Shown here: piece by piece, positions 8,834-17,334 of the stretch | Position numbering within the stretch: position 1 is the first letter of the stretch | Layout of the letters: each line of letters begins with the position of its first letter | NCBI GenBank assembly: GCA_964552465.1 | Contig: CAZKGR010000002.1 | Location: forward strand, 124,001-188,000 | Length of the DNA stretch: 64,000 bases | Source of the DNA: BMS3BBIN04 sp964552465 | GTDB lineage: Bacteria > Electryoneota > Electryoneia > Electryoneales > Electryoneaceae | Direction: 5' to 3' | Notes under the pieces: generated by a model | Seen by the model: only the letters and a program-made list of their open reading frames with translations | The model's database searches: none | What the model was told of the DNA's origin: nothing | Made by a program: the position numbers and the translations under genes

Positions 8834-10060
8834 ATGAACTTGAGTGAAGCTCTAAGAGTATCCTTCGCCAGCATTTCTGGCAGCAAGCTGCGCAGCGCAC
8901 TCACGCTGCTCGGTGTGGTCATCGGTGTGCTCACTATCATCGCCACCATGTCAATCATCCGCGGCTTGAACAATCTCGTCGAAGAAGAGATGATGCAACT
9001 GACCGCTGATGTTTTTCAGGTGCAACGTTACGACATTAACGTTGGATTTAACGGTCCCAACCATGATCGAAAGTATCGTCCAAAGGTCGGTATGCGTGAA
9101 GTGGAAGCGATCCGTAAAAACGCACCATTAACCAAGATTGTCGCACCGGAAGTCTGGGACTGGGGTGCCGTAATCAAATACAAAAACGATGCGACCAATC
9201 CAAACATAGTAATCCTCGGCGGTACGCCCGGTTCAATGCCGAATAACGGGTACCAGATCGAGCGTGGCAGAAACCTGTCCGAACAAGATGTCCAATATGC
9301 GCGTCCGGTCGTCATCCTTGGATATGCTGTTGTCCAGCGGTTGTTTCCCTATCGAGATCCAATTGGTGAAGAAGTCTCAGTCAACGGACAGCAGGCATTG
9401 GTCGTTGGAATCTTCGAAGAGATGGGCAGCATGCTCAACTCACAGGCTGATCACCGTGTGGCGATTCCGATTTCTACCTTTGAACATTGGTGGGGAAAAG
9501 AAAACAGTTGGAATATCACCATCCAAGTCCGCGACCCGGAGCGAATGGACGAAGCCATCGACCAGACCGTCGCCGCAATGCGTGTTGCACGTGGACTGAA
9601 ACCCGGTGAGCCAAACAACTTTGCCACTTGGCATTCCAGCGAACTAGTCGATTCATTCAACGACATGACCCAGTGGATCAAGATTGCGGCGTTTGGAATT
9701 GCAGCCATCGCTTTGCTGGTCGCCGGTGTCGGGATCATGAACATCATGCTGGTCACCGTCACCGAACGAACCCGTGAGATTGGGGTTCGCAAAGCGCTTG
9801 GTGCAAGACGGTCCAGCATTCTTAGCCAGTTCCTGCTCGAAGCGGTTATCCTCACTGAGATCGGTGGTGTGATAGGAGTTGGGCTTGGCATCGCAGCGGC
9901 TTATCTGCTCGGGCAGGCTGCAAACCTGCCAGTCGCGGTTCCGTTGTGGAGTATCTTCGTTGGACTCGCATTCTGTAGCGCGATTGGGCTTGGATTTGGA
10001 ACCTGGCCAGCGTGGAAAGCCAGCCGCCTCGATCCGATCGAAGCGTTGAGGTACGAATAA
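8834..10060 (+). CDS. MacB-type ABC transporter permease 2
   Basis: Second MacB-like permease of the operon, 408 residues, with a very good ribosome site (AAGGAGGA) just after the stop of permease 1. Same topology: one N-terminal helix (LTLLGVVIGVLTIIATMSII), a periplasmic MacB_PCD-like domain, then GVGIMNIMLVTVTERTREIGVRK-type helices and the C-terminal SRLDPIEALRYE motif. It aligns by eye to permease 1 along its length but is clearly diverged in the periplasmic domain, consistent with an old duplication and a specialised heterodimer. A strong hairpin follows, ending the five-gene operon that began at 4052. Confidence 0.93.
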   Translation: MNLSEALRVSFASISGSKLRSALTLLGVVIGVLTIIATMSIIRGLNNLVEEEMMQLTADVFQVQRYDINVGFNGPNHDRKYRPKVGMREVEAIRKNAPLTKIVAPEVWDWGAVIKYKNDATNPNIVILGGTPGSMPNNGYQIERGRNLSEQDVQYARPVVILGYAVVQRLFPYRDPIGEEVSVNGQQALVVGIFEEMGSMLNSQADHRVAIPISTFEHWWGKENSWNITIQVRDPERMDEAIDQTVAAMRVARGLKPGEPNNFATWHSSELVDSFNDMTQWIKIAAFGIAAIALLVAGVGIMNIMLVTVTERTREIGVRKALGARRSSILSQFLLEAVILTEIGGVIGVGLGIAAAYLLGQAANLPVAVPLWSIFVGLAFCSAIGLGFGTWPAWKASRLDPIEALRYE

Positions 10061-10094
10061 TCAGGCAGAACAGCTGACTTGAGTTCAATAATAA

Positions 10095-10124
10095 AAGGGA
10101 TCACTTCTGCTGAAGTGATCCCTT
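10095..10124. terminator. Bidirectional terminator between efflux and cytochrome operons
   Basis: A perfect thirteen-base-pair stem (AAGGGATCACTTC / GAAGTGATCCCTT) with a TGCT loop sits between two convergent units. Read on the minus strand it runs into TTTATTATT, so it is the better terminator for the cytochrome operon. Confidence 0.8.
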
Positions 10125-10158
10125 GACTGTCACCGGTGTACCTGATTCCGCAATGAGT

Positions 10159-11694
10159 CTACCTGGTCTCCTGACCTTCGCTCACTGCATCCCAGAATTC
10201 CTGCTCGAAATACTGTTGCACATTCCTCTCTGATCCAGGATCGAGTAAATCGAGACTCTTGAGAAATTCAAATGGTTGAGCCGATTCATCAGCTAAAATC
10301 GAGTGGCAGAGAGTGCAATCCATGCTGATTGACTCACCATCTTCTGTTTGCAATCCAGGATCATGACAACGGAAGCAACCCTTACCAGTGTTATGACCAA
10401 GGTGATTCGGATATGCTCCCCAACCTATGTTCATCCTTGGGTGGATATTACGTTGATACACTGCCTGCACCACCTCAATTGCCTTCTCGACCTCTGCCGC
10501 CCGAGAAGGAAACAGCTCTGGATACCGTTGTTGGTAATATTCACGCATTCCAGTTGCTATCGAATCCAGGCCAGTGTCCTTATCAGAGTAATCAATCAGC
10601 AGAAACTCAAGCGCTTTTCTCTTGATGAAAGGCAGGCTGCGATCAATCTGACCCAAAGCCATGCGATGATCAATCGCACGTTCGGGGTCTTCATAAACGT
10701 GCGTCGCCCGGTTATGGCAATCCACGCAGTCGACCACACGAGCATGTTCCTCACCAGTTTCGATTGAACTAGGGAAATCTGTGTTCTGGAAATGCTTCCA
10801 CGTGCCATCTTCCTGAAGCACCTCAACCCAGATCATCACTTCACGTTCGTCACGAACGGACGCATAGCGAACGGCGTTTTTTTCGGATACATGCCAGTGA
10901 GAACCAGTTGCGTGACCGTCAGCTCCTGTGCCAATCTTCAACATCAAAGTTGTGTAATTGGGAGTGGATATCTCGTCGCGGTCAAAGGATATCCTGTTCG
11001 AAATCCGGTTGCCATGGAACTTGTCAGGCCAATGACAATGCTCGCAAGTATCCTGGGCTGGACGTAGATTATGAACAGGAGTCGCGATTGGTGCTTCGTA
11101 AAGGCCAAATGTGACTGAAAGCAACTGCCAGGCACCGTTCAATTTGGAATTGAGCAGCGCGCCAAATCCTTCACCCACATGGCAATCAACACACTTCACA
11201 TTTGAGTGCGGTGATTTCTGGTACGTCTCCCACTCCGGACCCATTACTGAGTGACAAGCCGTTCCGCAAAACTTGACACCTTCCATGAAATGGATTGTTG
11301 TAGTTCCAACCACTCCCATGAAGATGACATTGACCAGCGTCAGCAGTACGAAGAATCGAACAACACGTGTACCTGTGGATTTTGCCCGCAGATCAGAATC
11401 AGTGAAATGAACTGCAAACAAGTCCATGAATGGGCGACCGCGCAGCTTCGAATAACGCCACCACCCGAAAGGAATAAGGCCCAGCCCAACAATGAAAATT
11501 GTGGGCAGGGCCAGGAAACTAATCAAACCAAGGTACGCGTTATCCACCCATCCTGTTGCAACGCTGAACTCGAACAGTATGAACAGGATAAACGCACTGG
11601 TGGTTAATACCACACCGAACATGCTGATTCGGTTGGCTGACAAACCACGCAGGATAGCCATGTACAGCCTTCGGAAATACGACTGTCTAGCCAT
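10159..11694 (-). CDS. NapC/NirT-like hexahaem membrane cytochrome c
   Basis: Likely quinol dehydrogenase that feeds electrons from the membrane to the HAO-like protein encoded just upstream. 511 residues. Three hydrophobic segments lie near residues 24-45, 55-77 and 110-133. The soluble part holds six haem sites with first Cys at about 143 (CGTACH, the CX3CH form often seen at haem 1 of this group), 168 (CVDCH), 217 (CEHCH), 323 (CVDCH), 440 (CFRCH) and 460 (CTLCH). Classic NapC/NrfH have one helix and four haems, so this is an enlarged version. It follows the octahaem gene by 15 bases with its own GAGGTG ribosome site, i.e. one operon. Electron direction is inferred. Confidence 0.9.
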   Translation of the reverse strand: MARQSYFRRLYMAILRGLSANRISMFGVVLTTSAFILFILFEFSVATGWVDNAYLGLISFLALPTIFIVGLGLIPFGWWRYSKLRGRPFMDLFAVHFTDSDLRAKSTGTRVVRFFVLLTLVNVIFMGVVGTTTIHFMEGVKFCGTACHSVMGPEWETYQKSPHSNVKCVDCHVGEGFGALLNSKLNGAWQLLSVTFGLYEAPIATPVHNLRPAQDTCEHCHWPDKFHGNRISNRISFDRDEISTPNYTTLMLKIGTGADGHATGSHWHVSEKNAVRYASVRDEREVMIWVEVLQEDGTWKHFQNTDFPSSIETGEEHARVVDCVDCHNRATHVYEDPERAIDHRMALGQIDRSLPFIKRKALEFLLIDYSDKDTGLDSIATGMREYYQQRYPELFPSRAAEVEKAIEVVQAVYQRNIHPRMNIGWGAYPNHLGHNTGKGCFRCHDPGLQTEDGESISMDCTLCHSILADESAQPFEFLKSLDLLDPGSERNVQQYFEQEFWDAVSEGQETR

Positions 11695-11709
11695 CGGACA
11701 CCTCGTTAT

Positions 11710-13038
11710 TTATTCATCCAGTATCGGTTGGAAGAAACCTTCGTAAAGTGACTGGATCTCACCGGTCTTGATATCTTCCTTCAAATCCGGCGTGCTCTTG
11801 CTCATCCAATTATGCATTGGACTGGCCATCAATTCGGCAACATAGGCATCCGCATCTGCGTCATGCAGCTTTGCCACTTCGGGCAGGAACTTGAAGTAGA
11901 AATGCTGTCCCACTTCATAGATACCGTGCCACCAGGCGTAATCCGGACCCATCATAGCTGCACCATGACGTGCGCGTCGGCCTTCGTGATGCCAGATCTC
12001 CCAATAGATCCACTCAACCTTGTTACTGAAGCTCGCGGGATTCGGGAGGCTGCCGTTCTTGCGCAGGATGCCCATAATCTCGGTCGCAGGCTTCGCAAAC
12101 TTCTCGTTATACAGATGGACAAAACCGTCCAATTGCTCGTAGTGACCTTCATAGAAGTCAATGCCATGACAATTCTTGCAGACGTCCTGCATGTTTTGAC
12201 GCTTGGTTTCCCAATCTGACTGCAGCTTGGAAATCGGAGCGCGCAGGTTCCAGGAAATGCGAGCGCCGGCATCATGCGTGATTGGCATATCCGGTGTTGC
12301 AGACAAGTGGCACGTTGCACACGTCGGCGCAACCGAGTAGTCCTTACCGACCACCCACTCATCGCTGTCCAGGTTCATTTCTTCCATATTCGTGTAATAC
12401 TGAATGCCATGCTTGGACTCTTCGTAGATCTCTTTCTGCGGATGGTCAGGTCCGAGGTGGCACTTGCCGCAGGTTTCCGGTTGACGTGCCTGGGCACGAT
12501 CAAATGTATGGCGAACGTGGCACGATCCGCAGGCACCCTTACTGCCATCAGGATTCAGACGACCTATACCTGAGTTGGGCCAGGAACCGAGCGCCAGCTT
12601 ATTCGGACTATCTGGGTCGATCTCAACCTTGGTGCCGTGACATGATTCGCAACCGACGATTGCGACCGGATTACCACCGATGACATGGGCAAGGTACGCG
12701 TCTTTAGATTCGAGAATCGCACCAGCCTTGGCATGGTGGGACGGCTGGAATTCAGCCGATTCCTGTTCATGACATTCACCGCAATCGTTCGGAGTTACCA
12801 ACGTTGCGATGTATGCGCCTTCATGCAGAAACGCATCAGCTTCAGTCTCGTCTGCACTGTGGCAATCGTAACAGGAAATGCCGGATTCCGCATGGAGGGA
12901 ACCTTCCCACTGGTGAACTAAACCAGGAGAGACTTCCTGGTGACACGTTACGCACTGCTGTTCATCAACTGCAAATGCCGAGGTGCCAGCAACAAACAGA
13001 ATTGCCAGCAGGACAATGATGCTACGATTCACTTTCAT
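11710..13038 (-). CDS. Octahaem HAO-like cytochrome c
   Basis: Periplasmic octahaem protein of the hydroxylamine oxidoreductase-like family. Residues 1-23 are a signal peptide (IIVLLAILFVAGTSAFA). Eight CXXCH motifs begin at about residues 29, 56, 86, 130, 170, 190, 240 and 287; spacing and the later segment IWHHEGRRARHGA...GPDYAWWHGIYEV are HAO-like. In ammonia oxidisers a Tyr cross-links the catalytic P460 haem; epsilonproteobacterial relatives lack it and act as nitrite reductases. Whether the Tyr in GPDYAWW is that residue needs alignment. Pairing with a NapC-type quinol dehydrogenase favours a reductive role (nitrite, NO or hydroxylamine), as inference. GGGGGAG lies 7 bases before the ATG. 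Confidence 0.9.
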   Translation of the reverse strand: MKVNRSIIVLLAILFVAGTSAFAVDEQQCVTCHQEVSPGLVHQWEGSLHAESGISCYDCHSADETEADAFLHEGAYIATLVTPNDCGECHEQESAEFQPSHHAKAGAILESKDAYLAHVIGGNPVAIVGCESCHGTKVEIDPDSPNKLALGSWPNSGIGRLNPDGSKGACGSCHVRHTFDRAQARQPETCGKCHLGPDHPQKEIYEESKHGIQYYTNMEEMNLDSDEWVVGKDYSVAPTCATCHLSATPDMPITHDAGARISWNLRAPISKLQSDWETKRQNMQDVCKNCHGIDFYEGHYEQLDGFVHLYNEKFAKPATEIMGILRKNGSLPNPASFSNKVEWIYWEIWHHEGRRARHGAAMMGPDYAWWHGIYEVGQHFYFKFLPEVAKLHDADADAYVAELMASPMHNWMSKSTPDLKEDIKTGEIQSLYEGFFQPILDE

Positions 13039-13287
13039 CGGTGTACTCCCCCTGTTGTGTTGACTTCAATCAGACAAGAAAATTTGTGACAATTGGGAAC
13101 AAAATTGTAACCGCGCAGGACGGACCCTTGTACAAGTATATGGTTACTACACAGACCATTTTTTTTGCACGCGCAAAAGAAGAAGAAAAGCGTTAGGGGA
13201 GGTTAACTACGGAACTCAGGGATATTTCAGAATCGTGGTGAACAAAGCAAAAAATTGCAAATACGATTTACCGAGGGTTGCGTTGGA

Positions 13288-13653
13288 TTAAAACCGTTCG
13301 GCGTCGCGGAAACCGAACACGACACTCAGAATTATACCCACCGCTGCGATAGCAATCGCGATAATCAGACGAACGTTAAGCAGGTCACTCGGAGGCTCCT
13401 TGCCAATGGGAATCAAAAAGATGAAGCCAACAATGAACGGTGAAAGAATGATCCTGGATTTCAGGGACAAGTACTTAGTAGGATTGATGTGATGCGTTCT
13501 GAATATCCATTGCCAGATCGAGATATCCAGTCGATCGCTAATGATATCGAATATCAGAAACACTGTCACCAGTAGGACGGAAAAAAGTAAACGCGGTTCG
13601 AATCCATATGCGTCAAACGGATCAACAGAAGCTGCTATATCGAGCAGAATCAT
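13288..13653 (-). CDS. Small hypothetical membrane protein
   Basis: 121 residues with three or four hydrophobic segments (LLFSVLLVTVFLIFDII, ILSPFIVGFIFLIPIG, LIIAIAIAAVGIILSVVFGF) separated by a basic loop (THHINPTKYLSLKSR). I do not recognise the family. The ribosome site is weak, but hydrophobic codon periodicity and placement between two units, with a hairpin just before it, make it a plausible gene. It lies downstream of ssb on the same strand and could be read through from it. Confidence 0.55.
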   Translation of the reverse strand: MILLDIAASVDPFDAYGFEPRLLFSVLLVTVFLIFDIISDRLDISIWQWIFRTHHINPTKYLSLKSRIILSPFIVGFIFLIPIGKEPPSDLLNVRLIIAIAIAAVGIILSVVFGFRDAERF

Positions 13654-13682
13654 ACTCGAGGCCTGGCTTCAATCTCATAGGA

Positions 13683-13708
13683 AACCCGGTTGAATCTTCA
13701 ACCGGGTT
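13683..13708. terminator. Terminator hairpin downstream of ssb
   Basis: Eleven-base-pair perfect stem AACCCGGTTGA / TCAACCGGGTT with an ATCT loop, 14 bases beyond the ssb stop. No clear T-run follows on the minus strand, so termination may be partial. Confidence 0.6.
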
Positions 13709-13721
13709 GATAGTTTGTTAC

Positions 13722-14258
13722 TTAGAACGGTAAATCGTCGTCGTCCTTGCTGCCAAAACCATCGTTCGGGCCGCCACCTTGGCCACCTTGTTGGCCACCA
13801 CCTTGCTGACCACCGCCCTGGTCAATGGGCTCATAATAGGGTTCATCTGACTGTTGCGGTTGCTGTTGCTGACGGGAACGCTGCCGTGCTCCGCCTTCAC
13901 CACCGCCCTGCTTACCGCCGCCGCCACCTTCGCCGCGAGGGGACAGCATCTGGAAATTGTTGACCACAATGTCGGTCGCGTAACGTTTCTGACCGTCATT
14001 TCCTTCCCAGGTTCGGTAGGTGATCTCGCCTTCTACAAAGATTCGCGATCCTTTGCGCAGGTATTCGTTCGCAACTTCCGCGCTGCGACGCCAGAACACG
14101 AGGTTGTGCCACTCGGTCTGCTCCCGTTTTTCGCCAGAACCAGATGTCCACTTTTTCGTCGTGGCGAGCGAAACCTTGGTAACTGCCACCCCGCTGGGGG
14201 TATATGACATCTCCGGATCTTTGCCCAGATTGCCGATTAGGATTGCTTTGTTGACCAC
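13722..14258 (-). CDS. ssb: Single-stranded DNA-binding protein
   Basis: Binds ssDNA during replication, repair and recombination and recruits partners by its acidic tail. 178 residues. The GTG start lies behind GGAGTGA. The OB-fold is residues 1-110 (NKAILIGNLGKDPEMSYTPS, WHNLVFWRRSAEVANEYLRK, GSRIFVEGEITYRTWEG). A long Gly/Gln-rich disordered linker follows (GGGGGKQGGGEGG, QQGGGQQGGQGGG), and the C-terminal tip is DDDLPF, the canonical SSB interaction motif. It is not next to rpsF/rpsR as in many genomes; here it sits alone before a VanZ-like gene. Confidence 0.97.
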   Translation of the reverse strand: MVNKAILIGNLGKDPEMSYTPSGVAVTKVSLATTKKWTSGSGEKREQTEWHNLVFWRRSAEVANEYLRKGSRIFVEGEITYRTWEGNDGQKRYATDIVVNNFQMLSPRGEGGGGGKQGGGEGGARQRSRQQQQPQQSDEPYYEPIDQGGGQQGGGQQGGQGGGPNDGFGSKDDDDLPF

Positions 14259-14273
14259 TGTCTCACTCCACTG

Positions 14274-14672
14274 TTATTCGTTTTCTACCTTGTCCGCCGG
14301 TACCGTAACTGGCTCAGGGTGTGTGCGCAGCCAAAACCACATGCTCATCACACCAATGAAAGATCCAATGCTGTCCGCAACCCAATCCCAAACATCAGGA
14401 TAACGCTCAGGAATATAAAACTGGTGCAGCTCGTCCACGAGGCCGTAACCTACGCAGAAAAGGAAGATGAGCCAAGGTGCAAGTTGCTTGTCCGACCAAG
14501 CTCGTACCGCCAGCGCACCGAGCACCATGTACAACACCATATGAATCAATTTGTCCCAACCGAACGGTCCTTGCAACTCCGGAAACTTGTTACCCGGGAT
14601 GGAGGACAGGATCAAGGATAGCAACGCCCATACGATCAGCGGCGAGAACCGTTTAAACACGAGTTTGGTCAT
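14274..14672 (-). CDS. VanZ-like membrane protein
   Basis: About 132 residues, with four hydrophobic segments. VanZ-family signatures are visible: an early FSPLIVWALLSLILSSIPG helix, then DKLIHMVLYMVLGAL with the conserved Asp-Lys...His, and GYGLVDELHQFYIPERYPDVWDWVADSIG near the third helix. Start taken at ATG 14672, six bases past the preceding gene's stop; a TTG three bases earlier is possible. The family is linked to envelope phenotypes (teicoplanin resistance in enterococcal VanZ), but no specific reaction is known and none can be read from context. Confidence 0.85.
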   Translation of the reverse strand: MTKLVFKRFSPLIVWALLSLILSSIPGNKFPELQGPFGWDKLIHMVLYMVLGALAVRAWSDKQLAPWLIFLFCVGYGLVDELHQFYIPERYPDVWDWVADSIGSFIGVMSMWFWLRTHPEPVTVPADKVENE

Positions 14673-14678
14673 CAAGTC

Positions 14679-16160
14679 TTAACGTGGCAACAGATCAGCA
14701 ACCACCGGCAGGTGGTCTGATGCTTCCGCGTTTGCTTCCCGTTTCAGGTTAATCTTGGCAAGTATCTCTTCGGACAATCGACGTGTATCAAGCACGAAAC
14801 TGTGCGCAACGTTGATCTTGCTATCGCTGTAAACGATATAATCCAACTTTCCAGGCCCATACGAGCTATCATCCTGCCGCCAAGTGTACACCATATTATC
14901 GGTCAGGTGACGGGGAAATAGATCGACCAACGCCGTTCCATCCCAATCCGGATCGAATGATGGACCCCACTCTTCATTTACAATCTGCCCGGTGACAAGC
15001 GTTGTCAGCTGCTCGCTGAAGCCGACGAGATTCATGTCGCCAGTGATCACGAACGGGGTTCCCTGGGGCATAGCCGCCATGCCTGTGCCCTGTTGCGCGT
15101 CCCTCAGGAACGCCATGAATGCGTCAATTGCTTCTTGACGCTGTTCGTCTTTACCGCAGCAAGGCGTGTGCGCACCTATCACGAACAGGGGTGTGGTCCA
15201 CGGTTCCGGTATCTCGAGCACGAATGCTGCCGCGCGTGATTGCGGGATCTTCCATCCCTCGAGTATCGGCCAGCGGCTGAGCAGGACAATATCAGCATCG
15301 TCATACCTTGCTGCATGCCATGATTTGTCTTCGCCAAGCGGCACCAGTTCATTGAACAGTATTCGCGTTTCCTCGGCTGGTGTACTCCACATTTCGACGA
15401 GGACTACGATGTCCGGCTGCAAAGTGTCAAAGACTGGATCGAATGCTTCCGGACGTTCCACGATACCATCGTGCAGAACGTTCCAGCAGACCAAACGGAC
15501 AGCCCCATCCGCTTTCGCAAGAGTCAATTCTTCCGGCTCATTACCTGTGTTTGTGAGCGAGAATGTGGAAAAACCGGTGTCAGGAATCCGTTCTTCCGAA
15601 CCATATGCGAAGGCTATGCCAACCGATTCACCAGGGAAAACCGGATAGCCTTCGATACTCACATCAATGGGGAAACCAATCTCGAAAAAGTCGGAACTCA
15701 CTGTCGGGGCCGTAATGATGCCGATTGTGCCATGTTCGCAATCAAGGTCAAGGTCGCCGACCATCATTTCACCACGGCGTTCGCCGAAAAACCATGCGAA
15801 TTCCGCGCCGGTCTGATTACCAGCTACACCGGTAGATGCGTCTAAATCAGTGTCGAATAGCAGGACCAGATCACTGCCGTTTTGCAGGCCGATCTCGTGG
15901 TTCAGGTTTACACGAATCAGCATATTGCCATCTTCGACCAGCACGCGAACCGTGTCAAAGTCGACACTGCCCTCAACACCATCGCCAATTACATCAACAA
16001 TTGGCGCTAACTGGTCGAGCGCATCAATGGCACGACCATCGAGCATCGCCATGTTCTGTATGTTCCCAGATGCTGGATCAGCATCCGACGCAGATTGCGA
16101 ACAGCCAATCAACAACGCCAGAAACAGCATCGCAAAACAGCTTCCTTGCCATAAACGCAT
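14679..16160 (-). CDS. Endonuclease/exonuclease/phosphatase-fold lipoprotein
   Basis: 493-residue lipoprotein with a C-terminal DNase I/EEP domain. The ATG is preceded by AGGGAG at ideal spacing. Signal and lipobox are FAMLFLALLIGC/S (Cys20). An N-terminal beta-rich domain of roughly 200 residues contains an FDTDLDAST-like calcium-type segment. The EEP domain begins at LVCWNVLHDG and includes IVVLVEMW (metal-binding Glu), HTPCCGKDEQR, VITGDMNLVG (Asn/Asp pair) and EASDHLPVVADLLPR (catalytic Asp-His). Substrate could be nucleic acid, phospholipid or another phosphodiester; surface anchoring favours nutrient scavenging or envelope lipid processing. Confidence 0.85.
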   Translation of the reverse strand: MRLWQGSCFAMLFLALLIGCSQSASDADPASGNIQNMAMLDGRAIDALDQLAPIVDVIGDGVEGSVDFDTVRVLVEDGNMLIRVNLNHEIGLQNGSDLVLLFDTDLDASTGVAGNQTGAEFAWFFGERRGEMMVGDLDLDCEHGTIGIITAPTVSSDFFEIGFPIDVSIEGYPVFPGESVGIAFAYGSEERIPDTGFSTFSLTNTGNEPEELTLAKADGAVRLVCWNVLHDGIVERPEAFDPVFDTLQPDIVVLVEMWSTPAEETRILFNELVPLGEDKSWHAARYDDADIVLLSRWPILEGWKIPQSRAAAFVLEIPEPWTTPLFVIGAHTPCCGKDEQRQEAIDAFMAFLRDAQQGTGMAAMPQGTPFVITGDMNLVGFSEQLTTLVTGQIVNEEWGPSFDPDWDGTALVDLFPRHLTDNMVYTWRQDDSSYGPGKLDYIVYSDSKINVAHSFVLDTRRLSEEILAKINLKREANAEASDHLPVVADLLPR

Positions 16161-16346
16161 TGTTCAACTCCCTAGAAACAACCCCAGTCGCGGGGAAAGG
16201 TACGAGGTTCTATTCCGATACAGTAGCTTAATGTCGAGACCGAGCCACTCTGAGCACTTGGAACGGATATCAGGAAATCAGATACTGTAACCACCAGCCA
16301 CCATCCAGCGTCACATCATTGGATTCCTAAAGGAGGGGTGAAAGTT

Positions 16347-17222
16347 ATGAACCGGAATGTTGTTACTGTGTGCCTACTGGCCATGTTCGCATGCCTGCCG
16401 GCAGTCACGTCTGCCAAGACGCATACTTACAACTTGGACGAAACCTATTCCATTGCTGCTGACGGGACTCTGTTTCTGAACACGGACGATGCTGATATAA
16501 CCATTACCGGTGAAGATCGACAGGATGTGCATGTCATCATTCATCATGAGTGGCATATCAGCGGTGTTAGCACACGAGGTGGTGACGACTTCGAGGTGAT
16601 CGTAACCGAAGAAAACGGCAACCTCCGCATCCGTGAAGCGGATACAGGTGGTATCACCATCATGATGGGCACGATTCGCGAAGAATACACCGTCGAAATT
16701 GTGGCGCCGAAATCTGTAAACTTGCGTATTCGTGGAGATGACGATGACTATCGTATCCGTGGATTTGCAGGCGATGTGAGACTCGATTTCGAAGATGGAA
16801 GAGCTCAATTGATGCACATGACAGGCTCCCACTTTGAGATCGGTGTGGAAGACGGTGATCTCGAGCTGCAAGGTGGAAGCGGATTGCTCGACATTTTTGC
16901 TGAGGACGGTTCAGTAGTTGTTGAGGATGGTCAGTTCTCTGATGTCAGTGCCCGAGTTGAGGACGGTGATATTTCAATTTCCACTTCACTTTCTGATGGG
17001 GGTGACTACCGCATTCGAGCCGAGGACGGGAGCATTGAATTGAATATAGAAGACGGAGGGGGAGAGTTTCGCCTGGTGTTCGACGACGGTAGCACTAGAG
17101 TGGGTCGCCAGTTTGATCTCCTTGAAGAGGACGAAGGATACGAGGAATATCAACTAGGTGATGGTGATGCTCGTGTCCGTATGGAAGTTGAGGATGGACG
17201 CATCACGCTCAGGAAAAGATAG
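16347..17222 (+). CDS. Secreted DUF4097-like beta-repeat protein
   Basis: About 291 residues. AGGAGGGG (16331-16338) places the start at ATG 16347 rather than at the GTG that overlaps the ribosome site. Residues 1-23 are a signal peptide (CLLAMFACLPAVTSA). The mature protein is all beta-strand-like with a recurring EDG turn (VEDGDLEL, AEDGSVVVEDGQ, VEDGDISIS, AEDGSIELNIEDGG, VEDGRITL), as in DUF4097/DUF2807 putative adhesin domains that form a beta-prism or solenoid. It is strongly acidic. No partner anti-sigma or sensor gene is adjacent. The function of such proteins is mostly unknown. Confidence 0.75.
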   Translation: MNRNVVTVCLLAMFACLPAVTSAKTHTYNLDETYSIAADGTLFLNTDDADITITGEDRQDVHVIIHHEWHISGVSTRGGDDFEVIVTEENGNLRIREADTGGITIMMGTIREEYTVEIVAPKSVNLRIRGDDDDYRIRGFAGDVRLDFEDGRAQLMHMTGSHFEIGVEDGDLELQGGSGLLDIFAEDGSVVVEDGQFSDVSARVEDGDISISTSLSDGGDYRIRAEDGSIELNIEDGGGEFRLVFDDGSTRVGRQFDLLEEDEGYEEYQLGDGDARVRMEVEDGRITLRKR

Positions 17223-17260
17223 AAACGGATAGAAAACGACAGTAAAAAGACAAAATTATC

Positions 17261-17288
17261 GGGGACACTTACTTCTGTAAGTGTCCCC
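17261..17288. terminator. Bidirectional hairpin (GGGGACACTT family)
   Basis: A perfect twelve-base-pair stem (GGGGACACTTAC / GTAAGTGTCCCC) with a TTCT loop between two convergent genes. It probably terminates both. Its arms closely match the hairpin at 53177-53204, so it may belong to a dispersed palindrome family. Confidence 0.7.
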
Positions 17289-17334
17289 GCTTCATGAATA
17301 AATCGAAACAAGTATCGAGTAGGGAATCGACTTT

